Positions 1 to 8,867 are shown, counted from the first letter of the stretch. The stretch: DNA of 51,338 bases from Gemmatimonadota bacterium (GCA_029863245.1 JAOTVV010000021.1:1-51338); one strand, 5' to 3'. The notes: generated by a model from the sequence alone, not told the origin. Translations and numbers: made by a program.

Positions 1-183
1 GCCTATACGGCCGCCGGCGCCTATGCGGCCTTCAGGGAGAAGACGCTCGGCACGCTCGAGCCCGGGAAGTACGCGGATCTGGTGGTGCTGTCTGACGACA
101 TCTTCCGCATTGATCCCGCGGCGATCGCGACCGTGCGGGTGGACCTCACCATGGTGGGGGGTGAGGTGGTGTTCGAGAGATGA
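1..183 (+). CDS. Amidohydrolase family protein, C-terminal end (5' truncated by window)
   Basis: The window opens inside this gene, and the last 60 codons are visible. The residues LGTLEPGKYADLVVLSDDIF match the closing part of the composite beta domain in metal-dependent amidohydrolases, especially YtcJ-like and imidazolonepropionase-related members, where a GxLxxGxxADLVVLD motif precedes the last strands. The end, MVGGEVVFER, is the usual V-x-G-x-x-V/Y closure. The metal-binding residues lie upstream of the window, so substrate and export cannot be judged. The gene converges on the serpin gene and is separated from it by a long hairpin. Confidence 0.8.
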   Translation, partial: AYTAAGAYAAFREKTLGTLEPGKYADLVVLSDDIFRIDPAAIATVRVDLTMVGGEVVFER

Positions 184-190
184 GCTTGGC

Positions 191-249
191 AGGGAAAAGG
201 GACAAGGGAAAGGTCATCGAGAAGGACTCCTGACCTTTCCCTTTTCCCT
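191..249. terminator. Long purine/pyrimidine hairpin between convergent genes
   Basis: The left arm (191-215) is almost all G and A and the right arm (232-249) almost all C and T. They are complementary except for a 7-base extra copy of the ACAAGGG type in the left arm; GGGAAAGGTC pairs perfectly with GACCTTTCCC. It lies between the ends of two converging genes, so a bidirectional terminator is the simplest reading. Its built-from-repeats look resembles the elements at two other convergent junctions in this window. Confidence 0.55.
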
Positions 250-269
250 GCGCGCCCTTCCCCATTTCT

Positions 270-1523
270 CTACACTCCCGGATTCAGCATCCTCCCCATG
301 AACAGGATCGTGCCTGACAGGCGCTCACGGATGGCGAAGATGAACGGGCGGTCGACACGGATCACCGTCGGAACGCTCGTCACGCCCACCCCGACCGAGG
401 TAACGGCCGCCGCCGTGGTGCCCTCCTCGTTCACCTCCACAAAGGTCTTGTGCTTCACCTCGGAGATGTACGCCCGTTCGGGTCCAGCATAGAGGTTGCT
501 GAAGTCGGCCTCTGTATCGGAAAACGCCACGGCCATGCCCAGGGCCTTGAGCACGTCGTTGAGCGTGACGTCGTACTCGAGGGTGAACTTCGGCATGACG
601 ACTTCGATCGAGTCATCCTGGAGCGCGGTGATCCACGCGTCCCAGCGATCGCGCGTCAGGGTTTTGGACAGCTCGATGATACGGCTCTCATCGTGAGGGA
701 CGACCAGCGTCATCGAGAACGCCCGGCCACCATATGGGAGATCGGCCACGAGCACCTCGCTGTCGCCGAACGCGCGCACGGGGATCTTCGCCCCCGACGA
801 CATGGTGGGCACGGAGGTCTGTGAGCCGTCGGTCAGGGTGAACGGAGCATTCCGTGTACGGTCCTTGTCGAACTTGGACGTCCAGTCGCCCTTGAAGTAG
901 ATGGCGTTGATCAAGTACATGATCATCTGGCTCGGGATCGGTGGCTCGATGATCCGATCGATTCGTCCCCGCGTCTTGGCGTGCACCCAGTCATTGATGG
1001 CATTGGCCGCAGTCGGGCTGTCGAAATTCAGGGCCGTGACCTCGGCGTCGAAATACTGGCGGTTGAGGTCGATGAATGCCGGAACTACCTGGATACCCTG
1101 CCGATACCAGATCGAATTCGCGATGAGCATCTCGACGCGGGGATCGAGATCGATGAGGAGCTGGATGAGGCTCTGATACGACTCGTTCACTTCCTGCAAC
1201 GTGAGGCCCTGGAGCTCGAGCGTCTCCTGCATGGCGTCGCGCGTGGTGCCAGCCGCCCCGTTGTAGGTCATCCCCAGCGCCATCCCCACGCTCAGGGGGG
1301 AGATGAACACGTTGGCGCCGTCCTCCTCCTCCGTGTTGACCTGCCCGAACAGCTTGAACGCGAACCGATTGTCGGCCTCGACGAGTTGCTCCTCGGCCAC
1401 GGTGAGCTGGCGAGGCAGTTCCAGGATCGGTTCCAACAACCCATCGCCGCAGGCGCCCGCTCCGACGAGCAGGGCGGCAACGGAGAATCGCAGGTGTCGC
1501 TGATGCATCGTTCGCTCCGTCAT
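270..1523 (-). CDS. Secreted serpin (serine protease inhibitor), probable lipoprotein
   Basis: This is a full-length serpin of 417 residues, probably a suicide inhibitor of serine proteases acting in the periplasm or at the cell surface. An N-terminal hydrophobic stretch ends in GAGAC, a plausible though non-ideal lipobox, followed by a GDG tail. Serpin landmarks run in order: the FISPLSVGMALGM helix-B region near residue 75, NAIYFKGDW, and a C-terminal block ending ILFMGRMLNP. The reactive-centre hinge EEGTTAAA (366-373) has the small residues needed for loop insertion, so the inhibitory mechanism looks intact. Aligning by the conserved 17-residue hinge spacing and the 12 residues to the RPF motif puts the scissile bond at Thr382-Ser383. 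That predicts a target preferring small P1 residues. The start is supported by GGGAG 6-7 bases upstream. The neighbours are peptidases and an amino-acid enzyme. The target protease is unknown. Confidence 0.92.
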   Translation of the reverse strand: MTERTMHQRHLRFSVAALLVGAGACGDGLLEPILELPRQLTVAEEQLVEADNRFAFKLFGQVNTEEEDGANVFISPLSVGMALGMTYNGAAGTTRDAMQETLELQGLTLQEVNESYQSLIQLLIDLDPRVEMLIANSIWYRQGIQVVPAFIDLNRQYFDAEVTALNFDSPTAANAINDWVHAKTRGRIDRIIEPPIPSQMIMYLINAIYFKGDWTSKFDKDRTRNAPFTLTDGSQTSVPTMSSGAKIPVRAFGDSEVLVADLPYGGRAFSMTLVVPHDESRIIELSKTLTRDRWDAWITALQDDSIEVVMPKFTLEYDVTLNDVLKALGMAVAFSDTEADFSNLYAGPERAYISEVKHKTFVEVNEEGTTAAAVTSVGVGVTSVPTVIRVDRPFIFAIRERLSGTILFMGRMLNPGV

Positions 1524-1623
1524 CGTTCACTCCCGCATACCCCGGTGGTGCCTCCCGGGTCACCCTCATGTCTGCGGAAGTCCGACGATAGCCTTCCCCT
1601 TGCCGCGACGCTGGTCGCGTCAG

Positions 1624-2718
1624 TCACCGCTCCCGGTGGATGAGCCACCGGTCCACCACCTGTTCCCCCCGCACCACGTCGTAGGCGTCGAAGCACGCTA
1701 CGGTGAGACAGGAGTGGTTGGGGAGGATGCGCACCCGCGAGCCAACGGGGCGTGGCGCGTTGATGACGCCGTGCTCCTGACTCAGCGAGACAAGCCGTGC
1801 CTCGGGCTGGAGACGGCCGGCCGCGTAGTCGTCGAACAGCTCACCCATCGTCTGCTGCGGGGCATCGTGTCGACCCCTGTCCTTGGACAGTGCGAGCGCG
1901 CCCGCGTCGGTCACCCCGTGATCGCCACCCGGCTGGCACGAGACCACGCTGGCCAGCACGGTCACTGCGCAGTCACGGACCGCGCACGACCCCAACAGGA
2001 CCTGTGTGTGGTCGTAGAATGCGTAGTTCCCGGGCCGGGCCTCGTCGACGCCGTCGAGATGATCGATCACGGCCATTGACGGGGTGGAGCCGACGCTCAC
2101 GGCCGGGACGGCGATGCCCGCGGCGCGGAGCCGTTCGGCGCAGCGCACCATCGTGTCTCGCTCCTCGATCGCGGCCGCGAGCACCTCCCTCCGGGTCGGC
2201 CCACGGTAGGCGTGGCCGGAATGCGAGAGGATGCCGTCGAAGGTGAGGGTCGGGGCCGTGTCGATGGCCCGAGCGAGCGTCACGACCAGTTCGCCGCTCG
2301 GATCCACCCCCGCCCGGTGATAGCCGCAATCCACCTTGAGCCAGATGTGAAGGGGAACGCCGAGGCGGATCACCGCGTCGACCGCTTCGCGGGAGTCGAC
2401 CACCAGTCGGAGGGTCGCCCTGGTGGAGAGCGCGCGAACCTCGTCGAGCCGCGACAGGACGAGTGGGAAGGCCCACGTGACGTCGTCGAATCCATGCGCC
2501 ACGAACGCTCGTGCCTCCGGGAGCGTCGAGACCGTCACGCCGCCGGCGCCGAGTGCGCGCTGCCGCTGGGCGATCTCCACACACTTGTGGGTCTTGAGGT
2601 GCGGGCGCAGGGCGACTCCCAACTCCTCCGCTCGCCGCGCCATCCGCTCGAGGTTCGCTTCCAGCACGTCCAGGTCGAGGAGGAGCGCGGGTGTTGGGAG
2701 CTCGTGAATGGTCGGCAT
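1624..2718 (-). CDS. D-threonine aldolase / D-serine dehydratase-like PLP enzyme (alanine racemase fold)
   Basis: A 364-residue fold-type III PLP enzyme. The start was placed at MPTIHELPTPALLLD because the family begins with this 'TP.L..D...L..N' strand; the reading frame stays open upstream but shows no family features. The PLP lysine is in LRPHLKTHK (about residue 50). A C-terminal metal site of the type known in D-threonine aldolases and eukaryotic-type D-serine dehydratases is visible as PNHSC. The H-x-C arrangement is the pair described for zinc-dependent D-serine dehydratases, whereas D-threonine aldolases are reported with H-x-D. Deamination of a D-hydroxy amino acid is therefore at least as likely as retro-aldol cleavage. 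No signal peptide is visible, so it should be cytoplasmic. It lies 100 bases upstream of the serpin gene on the same strand. Confidence 0.82.
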   Translation of the reverse strand: MPTIHELPTPALLLDLDVLEANLERMARRAEELGVALRPHLKTHKCVEIAQRQRALGAGGVTVSTLPEARAFVAHGFDDVTWAFPLVLSRLDEVRALSTRATLRLVVDSREAVDAVIRLGVPLHIWLKVDCGYHRAGVDPSGELVVTLARAIDTAPTLTFDGILSHSGHAYRGPTRREVLAAAIEERDTMVRCAERLRAAGIAVPAVSVGSTPSMAVIDHLDGVDEARPGNYAFYDHTQVLLGSCAVRDCAVTVLASVVSCQPGGDHGVTDAGALALSKDRGRHDAPQQTMGELFDDYAAGRLQPEARLVSLSQEHGVINAPRPVGSRVRILPNHSCLTVACFDAYDVVRGEQVVDRWLIHRER

Positions 2719-2783
2719 GACACGTCCGGTGATGGTCGCTGCAAGTTGAGAGCCCGCCGCCGCCGTGGCAACCGGAGCGAAAC

Positions 2784-2809
2784 GGCCCCCGCCGAGGACG
2801 GCGGGGGCC
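2784..2809 (-). terminator. Perfect 10-bp hairpin downstream of the S46 peptidase gene
   Basis: GGCCCCCGCC and its exact complement flank a 6-base GAGGAC loop, 27 bases past the peptidase stop codon. The T-run after it on the minus strand is short (GTTTCG), so this is a GC-rich terminator candidate rather than a textbook one. Confidence 0.6.
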
Positions 2810-2836
2810 GGGCGTCGCACGCCGCGGTGAGTGGGT

Positions 2837-4996
2837 CTACCGACCGACCAACTCCCGGACGATCCGGTCCGCGCCATACACGTGACGCAGGGCCTCGAGG
2901 ATCCCGTCGGCGCGCACTGACACCGAGCGGGCACCTTCTGTGGTGTAGATGAAGTCACCCGACAGGCTCTCGATGTTGCCGTCGAACAAGAGCCCGACGA
3001 GCTCGCGATCGATGTTGATCACCGGACTCCCGGAGTTGCCGCCGACCGTGTCATTGGTGTGCACCATATTGACGGGCGTGCTCAGATCGAGTTCCGGTGG
3101 CGGTGTGTGCCACCGCTCGGGCAGCGCCCACTCCTCACGTCCCTTGTGGGCCGCCCAGCGATCGTACAGGCCGTAGAAGGTCGTGTAGGCCGGCGCCAGC
3201 GTCCCGTTGTACTCGTAGCCGCTCACCACCCCGTCGGCGATGCGCAGCGTGAACGTGGCGTCGGGCGCGACTTCCGTCCCATACACCTCGAACAGCGCCC
3301 GCGCGAGCTTGGTGGCTCGGGTCTGCTCCTGCACGGCCAGCATCTGGAACTGGGCACCCGCCTGCTGGACTCTGGGCAGGGCAGCCTGCACGAGGGCGAA
3401 GGCCGGTTCGGCACTGCTCATGATCGATGCGGGATCGTCGAGCAGCACTCGCCGCGCCTCGGGGTCCACCACGCTCGGCGACTCGGCGATAATCGCCCGC
3501 GCGGCGTCCAACGGCGCCCGGCCGGCGAGCGCCATTTCGACCCACGGGTCGTCCTCCCCCAGGAAGAAGGTGACGTCACCGATTTGGGCCTCGAGCATGT
3601 GGCCGTCCAGATCCCTGTTGATGTCGGTACCGTCGAGGCGGCTCCGCACTGACTGGACGATGCTATCGGGTGCCCCACCCGCGGCCATCTGTGCGTACTG
3701 CATCATCAAAGCAGCGGTGCCGAGGGTCTGCGACCTGATCGATCCGCCCGTGCCGAGCGATGCGAGCGTGGGGAAGACCTCTGCCATGCCCGACTGGATA
3801 TCGGCGATTTCGTCCCACAGCGACCCATACGCGCGCTGGAGTTCGGGACGCTTTGCGACGTCGGCCCGGAATTGTCGCTCGAATCCAAGCTTGCGGCCCA
3901 TGATCGCGGGATCATTCAGTGCCTTGGTGCGGCCCTGGTAGAGCTTCAGCCCGTTCATCCACCCGAACCACTGGTTGATGTAGCGCGACCGCTGATCGGG
4001 GTGGTGCTCCATGAAGTGCGCGAGGATGTCGGTACGGGTCTTGAGCAGCCGAGTGGTGAACGGCTCGTTGTAGTCACGGGCGAACTCGAGCTGCGCCATC
4101 GTGCTCAGACGCTCCGTCGACCCGGGATTGCCGATCACGAAGACCGCGTCGCCCTCGGTCACGCCGGTCCTCGTCCACCGGAAGTAGTTGGCCGGCCTCA
4201 GCGGCTGCCCGGCCTCGTCGTAGATCCGGAAGAGCGAGAAATCCAGATTGTAGCGCGGATACGTGAAGTTGTCGGGGTCGCCGCCGAAATAGCCGATCTG
4301 CAGCTCCGGGACGAAGACCAGGCGCACGTCGTTGTACCGCTTGTAGCAATAGAGGGAATACTTCCCGCCTTGGTACAGCGAGGTGACGCCGCAGTCGAGG
4401 GCGTGCAATGCGCTTGTGCTGTCGTCCACCAATTCGCTGCGCATCTCGATCGCCTCGAGCTGCTCGGCTTCGGACGTGGTGGGGTCGACGCCCCGCTCGA
4501 TGAGGTCGGTCACGTCTTCCATGCGCACCAGCTGGTCGGCCCACATGTTGTCTGCGGGGCGCTCGTCGGAGAGGGTCGCGGCGTAGAAGCCGTCGTCGAG
4601 CAGGTTCTCCCCCTCCTTCGTAACTGCCGACGTGGCACCGCGGGCGCAGTGGTGATTGCTGAGCACGAGACCCTCGCCCGACACGAACGAGGCGGTGCAC
4701 CCCGGGATGCGGAGCGACGCGAGCCGTACCTGGTCCAGCCACTCTTTGGTTGCACGGAAGCCGTAGGCTTGCTCGAAGTACTGCACCGGGGCGTTCTCGA
4801 ACGTCCACATCTTGCCCATGTCGAAACGGCCCGGCTCGATCGATTCGATCGCGGGCTCTGCGGCCACCTCGGCAGGTGCCGGCGGGGCGATCGCGGGGGC
4901 CGGCGCCGCAACCGGGGCGGTCGTACCACTTGAAGCGCATCCGACGGCGAGGGCGGCGAGCGATACCGTGCCGAGGAACGATACGTGTCTGGTCAT
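2837..4996 (-). CDS. S46 family dipeptidyl-peptidase (DPP7-like), lipoprotein
   Basis: A 719-residue periplasmic peptidase that removes dipeptides from the N-termini of oligopeptides. The start was chosen by the GAGAGGAT ribosome site 5 bases before ATG; the frame stays open far upstream. A signal peptide ends at AVGC, a lipobox-like site, followed by an Ala/Pro-rich linker. The chymotrypsin-like catalytic parts of S46 are present: SNHHC (residues 113-117), an Asp in YNLDFSLFR, and the nucleophile Ser655 in GGNSGSP. Eighteen residues later is FDGN with Gly673. In characterised S46 enzymes a Gly at this position goes with the DPP7 type, which prefers hydrophobic or aliphatic P1, whereas Arg marks the acidic-specific DPP11 type. 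With the secreted M24 and M28 peptidases nearby, it suggests peptide scavenging. Confidence 0.93.
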   Translation of the reverse strand: MTRHVSFLGTVSLAALAVGCASSGTTAPVAAPAPAIAPPAPAEVAAEPAIESIEPGRFDMGKMWTFENAPVQYFEQAYGFRATKEWLDQVRLASLRIPGCTASFVSGEGLVLSNHHCARGATSAVTKEGENLLDDGFYAATLSDERPADNMWADQLVRMEDVTDLIERGVDPTTSEAEQLEAIEMRSELVDDSTSALHALDCGVTSLYQGGKYSLYCYKRYNDVRLVFVPELQIGYFGGDPDNFTYPRYNLDFSLFRIYDEAGQPLRPANYFRWTRTGVTEGDAVFVIGNPGSTERLSTMAQLEFARDYNEPFTTRLLKTRTDILAHFMEHHPDQRSRYINQWFGWMNGLKLYQGRTKALNDPAIMGRKLGFERQFRADVAKRPELQRAYGSLWDEIADIQSGMAEVFPTLASLGTGGSIRSQTLGTAALMMQYAQMAAGGAPDSIVQSVRSRLDGTDINRDLDGHMLEAQIGDVTFFLGEDDPWVEMALAGRAPLDAARAIIAESPSVVDPEARRVLLDDPASIMSSAEPAFALVQAALPRVQQAGAQFQMLAVQEQTRATKLARALFEVYGTEVAPDATFTLRIADGVVSGYEYNGTLAPAYTTFYGLYDRWAAHKGREEWALPERWHTPPPELDLSTPVNMVHTNDTVGGNSGSPVINIDRELVGLLFDGNIESLSGDFIYTTEGARSVSVRADGILEALRHVYGADRIVRELVGR

Positions 4997-5107
4997 ACGA
5001 ATCCTCTCGAGAAAAACCACATCCATTGGCCGTCCGCGCTGGTGGACGGGGATCTGTGGGAGGGAACCCTGCCGTGGGCCCGGAATGCTGCGGGCGAAAG
5101 ATACGAA

Positions 5108-5143
5108 GACGCCCGCCGTGGCGTGAAGGCCACGGCGGGCGTC
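5108..5143 (-). terminator. Perfect 14-bp hairpin terminator of the DUF4382-like gene
   Basis: The arms 5108-5121 and 5130-5143 are exact complements (GACGCCCGCCGTGG type) around an 8-base loop, 20 bases after the stop codon. A TCGTATCTTTCG stretch follows on the minus strand. This is the strongest terminator-like structure in the first 10 kb, and it separates this gene from the S46 peptidase gene. Confidence 0.75.
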
Positions 5144-5163
5144 GGTGCAGGCTGAAACTCGGG

Positions 5164-5850
5164 TTACCGCATCCGGAAAACCGGGGACAACATGACTTTG
5201 CCCGACCCCGTACCGTGCAGGTTGTTGTACGTGGAGCTGGGATCGAACACGAGATTGACGTCCGTCGGGTTGCCGTCGCCGTCGGCCGTAACCTCGAAAT
5301 CGGTATCGGTCTTGAGCCCCGTCTGCATACCCGACGGGACGGTGACCTCGTGCGGCACGCCTGCCTCGAAGCTGGCCGCGTTCCCGACCTGGATCGGCTC
5401 GTTGAAGATCACATAGGCATTGCCGACCAGCAGCCGGACCTTGCGGTACATGCCGACCGGCACCTCGCCGGCCGCGATGATCAACGGATTGGTGGTCTCG
5501 TCGGGCAGGTTCGCCAGGTCGATCCACACGGCATCGGTGAGGCCCAGGTGAATCCAGTAGCCGCAGCACTCTTCGGCGTCAGGATCGGTCGCGACATCGC
5601 TCGAATCGGCGAGGAACGAGATACTCGTCACCTCGATCAACAGCGAATCGACCTGAGAGGGGCTCACCTTGCCCTCGGCATCGAGCCCGGACAAGGCCAG
5701 GCCGTCGACGATCTGGACCAAGGGGACCGCGCTCTGGCTCATCGTCACTTCCACCGAACCCGTGTGGTCGAGTCCGGCAGAGTCGGCGCATGCACCGGCA
5801 CCTACGGCCATGGCGCCCGCCATCGCGAGCCCTAAGATCTTACGTGTCAT
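5164..5850 (-). CDS. DUF4382-like lipoprotein
   Basis: A 228-residue exported protein of unknown function. The signal sequence ends with VGAGAC followed by ADSAG, which fits a lipoprotein with Asp near +3. The mature part has the pattern of DUF4382 domains: an early strand GSVEVTMSQSAVPLVQIVDG, then VDSLLIEVTSISFL, and later AGEVPVGMYRKVRLLV, the 'L.AG.Y.ki.l.v' signature of these beta-sandwich proteins. Two adjacent cysteines (ECCGYW) sit mid-protein. The start was set by AGAGG upstream of ATG. It has its own strong terminator, so it is probably transcribed alone. Its role is not known; a surface or periplasmic binding function would be a guess. Confidence 0.65.
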   Translation of the reverse strand: MTRKILGLAMAGAMAVGAGACADSAGLDHTGSVEVTMSQSAVPLVQIVDGLALSGLDAEGKVSPSQVDSLLIEVTSISFLADSSDVATDPDAEECCGYWIHLGLTDAVWIDLANLPDETTNPLIIAAGEVPVGMYRKVRLLVGNAYVIFNEPIQVGNAASFEAGVPHEVTVPSGMQTGLKTDTDFEVTADGDGNPTDVNLVFDPSSTYNNLHGTGSGKVMLSPVFRMR

Positions 5851-5954
5851 AAGGTTAAATCCTCTTGAGGGGTTGCACTCGAATCGGTCATTCGTCGAAA
5901 GTAAGACGGGGCCGGGCTGGAAAAGGTAACGCACGGCCGTTTTCGGGCCTGCGC

Positions 5955-7313
5955 CTACCGTACCAGATGCAGGCGGTTCTGGCGGCGGAGCACCCACCGG
6001 GACGTGCCGTCCGCACCCAAAGCGGCGTCTTCCTCCAGCATCATGCGCACCTGCTGTCCGCCCCATTCCGGCACCGGCGACGTGGCCTGTAGCTCGATCG
6101 AGTACCAGGTAGAGGGCCTGACGCGCACGTCTCCCCGCCCGGGCACTCCGTCCTGGCGGTCCCACAGCCCAATGAGCGGGCCGGCCCCGTGTCCGTGGTC
6201 GCCGATGGGGTGCGTGTAGACGGTGCCGTCGATGCCCGCCTCGCGCATCGCCGCCAACGACGCGTGGAGGATCTCGTTCCCCGTGAGCCCGGGTCGCAAC
6301 TCGGCCATCACGATGTCCTGCAGTCGATTCGCCGTTGCCAGGGCGAGGCGCAGCCCTTCCGGCGCATCCGTTTCTCCCTCGGCGAGCACGTAGCCCATAT
6401 GCTGGGTATCGGTGTTGAGTCGGAGGGCCGTGAGCCCCACGTCGCAGTGCAGCACATCGCCGCGCAGGATCACGGGTGCCACCGAGTCACCCATCTCGAC
6501 GCCGTGACGCTGGACATCGATCGTCGGGTGGAACCAGGTTCCGAGTCCGAGGTCGTTGACACGTTGGCGGAACCACCAGACGACATCGTCGGTGGTCGTC
6601 ACGCCGGGGGCGATCACCGCGCTCGAGAAGGCTCCGGCGATGAGCTCGTGGACCAGGGCCTGCATATCGCGGTACGTCGAATCCATCGAGGTGACGCGCA
6701 CGGCGAGGTAGTCGAGCGCGAGTGTTTCGGCGCGTCGCACACGGCTCACGAGATCGGGGCCCAGGGCCTCACGGAGCAGCTCCCACTCCCCGGCCGAGAG
6801 CCCGTCAGCGAAGTTGTGTGTCTGGGACATGTTGACGGCAATCGTGCGCGGGTCGCGCTCACGGACTGCGCGGGCCACGGCATCCCATTGATCCGGGCCC
6901 CAGAACTCGCGCTGACGTCCGTCGGGTGCCAGCTCGGTGGCGCGAACGGCTTGATAGACGCCGCCCTGCGAGCCGCCCCCGAGGGCAATCCGCTCGACTC
7001 CTCGGTCGAGGCCCCGATCGTGGAAGATGTAGACGGTGCGGCGTCGTGCGGCGAAGCTGGTGGCCGCAACGAGGCCCCGAAACAGGGGGTCCTCGTTGTA
7101 TTCGCGCATGGCGATCAGCCACATCTCGACCCCGTGCTCCCGCATGAGCGCCGGCAGGACCACGTCGAGACGCTCCTGCAACCACTGCTGTTGCAGCGCG
7201 GCTTGCTCGCGCAGCGTGCCAAACGGACGGGTCGGTGCCGGATACTGGGCCCGGAGTGTGACGGGCTGAGCGGCGAACAGCAGGGCAATCAGGACTGTGA
7301 GCGTTTTCGTCAT
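5955..7313 (-). CDS. Secreted M24 family metallopeptidase (Xaa-Pro aminopeptidase-like)
   Basis: A 452-residue pita-bread fold hydrolase expected to cleave N-terminal Xaa-Pro bonds using two divalent metals. A signal peptide is clear (MTKTLTVLIALLFAAQPVTLRAQ), so unlike cytoplasmic PepP this copy works in the periplasm. The N-terminal half is creatinase-like. The C-terminal half supplies the ligand set: Asp in LHCDVG, Asp in LNTDTQHMGYV, His in GDHGHGAG, Glu in YSIELQA and Glu in LEEDAAL. The start was chosen by GAGGGCG a few bases upstream and by the signal peptide; codons further upstream add nothing recognisable. It is divergent from the decarboxylase gene, and both promoters must lie in the 123-base gap. 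The exact substrate is unproven. Confidence 0.88.
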   Translation of the reverse strand: MTKTLTVLIALLFAAQPVTLRAQYPAPTRPFGTLREQAALQQQWLQERLDVVLPALMREHGVEMWLIAMREYNEDPLFRGLVAATSFAARRRTVYIFHDRGLDRGVERIALGGGSQGGVYQAVRATELAPDGRQREFWGPDQWDAVARAVRERDPRTIAVNMSQTHNFADGLSAGEWELLREALGPDLVSRVRRAETLALDYLAVRVTSMDSTYRDMQALVHELIAGAFSSAVIAPGVTTTDDVVWWFRQRVNDLGLGTWFHPTIDVQRHGVEMGDSVAPVILRGDVLHCDVGLTALRLNTDTQHMGYVLAEGETDAPEGLRLALATANRLQDIVMAELRPGLTGNEILHASLAAMREAGIDGTVYTHPIGDHGHGAGPLIGLWDRQDGVPGRGDVRVRPSTWYSIELQATSPVPEWGGQQVRMMLEEDAALGADGTSRWVLRRQNRLHLVR

Positions 7314-7436
7314 TTGGACGCCCTCGGTTTGGTTTTCACAGCTTGGGGATGCGGAGGGAACATAGATGAAGGTTCGGAGAACGGCCACGCGAGTGGACGT
7401 GAATACGACGAGCAACGCTCAGCGCGAGGGTGACCA

Positions 7437-8867
7437 GTGACGCGTCCCACGCCTCCAGACCACCAACTCGAAATGTCGGGTGCCGAGTTCACGGCCATGG
7501 TCGATGCCGCGATGGAGCGCATCGCGGCGCACGTCGATTCCCTGCCCGTGCAGCCGTCCCACCATCTGGAGGGCGCAGCCGCTCTCGCGCGCGCGCTCGA
7601 GGAGCCGCTTCCGGAACGCGGGAGTTCGCTGGACGAGCTGCTGCACACGCTGTTCAATCGCGCCGTGCCCACCAGCTTCAACACCGCCGGACCTGGCTAC
7701 CTCGCCTACATCCCCGGTGGCGGGCTGCTGCACTCCGCCGTCGCGGACCTCATCGCCGATGCCGTGAATCGGTACACGGGCGTGTGGCTCGCGGCCCCGG
7801 GGCTCGTCCAGCTCGAGACCAACGTGCTGCAGTGGCTCGCCGAGATTGTGGGCTTCCCGGCGTCGGCCCTGGGCGTGCTCACCTCGGGCGGGTCGCTGGC
7901 GAACTTCTCCGCGGTGGTCACGGCCCGGGTAGATCGGCTGCCCGAAGATTTCCTCGATGGAACGATGTACGTGTCCGATCAGGCGCACCACTCGGTGGTG
8001 AAGGCGGCTACCCTGGCCGGGTTCCCGCAGCGGAACGTGAGGATCGTTCCATCCGACGAGCGGTTTCGGATGCGCCTGGATGCGCTTGGCGCGGCCATCG
8101 CCAAGGATCGGCGGGCCGGTTACCGGCCGTTCATGGTGGTTGCGAGTGCGGGAACGACCAACACGGGCGCGGTGGACGATCTGCGAGGTCTGGCCGACCT
8201 CGCCGCGACAGAGCACCTCTGGTATCACGTGGACGCCGCCTACGGCGGTTTTTTCGCGCTCACTGAGCGCGGTCGACGCGTGCTCGCCGGCATGGAGCGC
8301 GCCGACTCGGTCACCCTCGATCCGCACAAGGGGCTCTTCCTTCCCTATGGCACCGGCTCGCTCCTCGTACGGGACGGACGCCTGCTGCGACGCGCACATG
8401 CTACTGAAGGCGCCTACTTGCCCGCGATGCAGGACCGCACCGAGTTCGTGGACTTCTGTCAGGTGTCCCCCGAGCTATCGCGGCCGTTTCGAGGGCTTCG
8501 GCTGTGGCTTCCCCTCAGGCTCGTGGGCGTCGGCGCCTTCCGCGACGCCTTGGACGAGAAGTTGGATCTTGCCCGGCACGTGAGCCGGGAGCTCGACCGC
8601 ATGAGGGGGATCGAGGTGATCGTCGAGCCCGAGCTGTCGATCGTGGTATTCCGCGCGAGCGGCGATGGGCCCGATGCCGAGGGGACCAATGCACTGAACC
8701 GGCGGCTGCTCGACGCCGTGAACCGCCGCGGTCGTGTGTTCCTGACGGGTACCACGGTCGGCGGCCGCTTCCTCCTGCGGGTCTGTGTGCTCTCCTTTCG
8801 CACCCATCGCGACCGAATCGAGCAGTGCCTGGAAGACATCCGAGCGGCGCTGACCGAGGTCCTGTGA
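7437..8867 (+). CDS. PLP-dependent group II amino-acid decarboxylase family protein
   Basis: A 476-residue cytoplasmic fold-type I enzyme of the aromatic-L-amino-acid/glutamate decarboxylase group. The GTG start follows GAGGGTGACCA. Visible landmarks are LTSGGSLANFSAVVTAR (phosphate-binding loop region), the His stacking on PLP in SDQAHHSVVKA, VASAGTTNTGAVDDL, the Asp that contacts the pyridine nitrogen in YHVDAAYGG, and the Schiff-base lysine Lys298 in DPHKGLFLP. Most relatives have Trp after that lysine (DPHKW); here it is Gly, a substitution seen in less-characterised branches. The substrate cannot be assigned. The C-terminal domain continues to a normal end (EDIRAALTEVL). No operon partner follows. 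Confidence 0.87.
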   Translation: MTRPTPPDHQLEMSGAEFTAMVDAAMERIAAHVDSLPVQPSHHLEGAAALARALEEPLPERGSSLDELLHTLFNRAVPTSFNTAGPGYLAYIPGGGLLHSAVADLIADAVNRYTGVWLAAPGLVQLETNVLQWLAEIVGFPASALGVLTSGGSLANFSAVVTARVDRLPEDFLDGTMYVSDQAHHSVVKAATLAGFPQRNVRIVPSDERFRMRLDALGAAIAKDRRAGYRPFMVVASAGTTNTGAVDDLRGLADLAATEHLWYHVDAAYGGFFALTERGRRVLAGMERADSVTLDPHKGLFLPYGTGSLLVRDGRLLRRAHATEGAYLPAMQDRTEFVDFCQVSPELSRPFRGLRLWLPLRLVGVGAFRDALDEKLDLARHVSRELDRMRGIEVIVEPELSIVVFRASGDGPDAEGTNALNRRLLDAVNRRGRVFLTGTTVGGRFLLRVCVLSFRTHRDRIEQCLEDIRAALTEVL

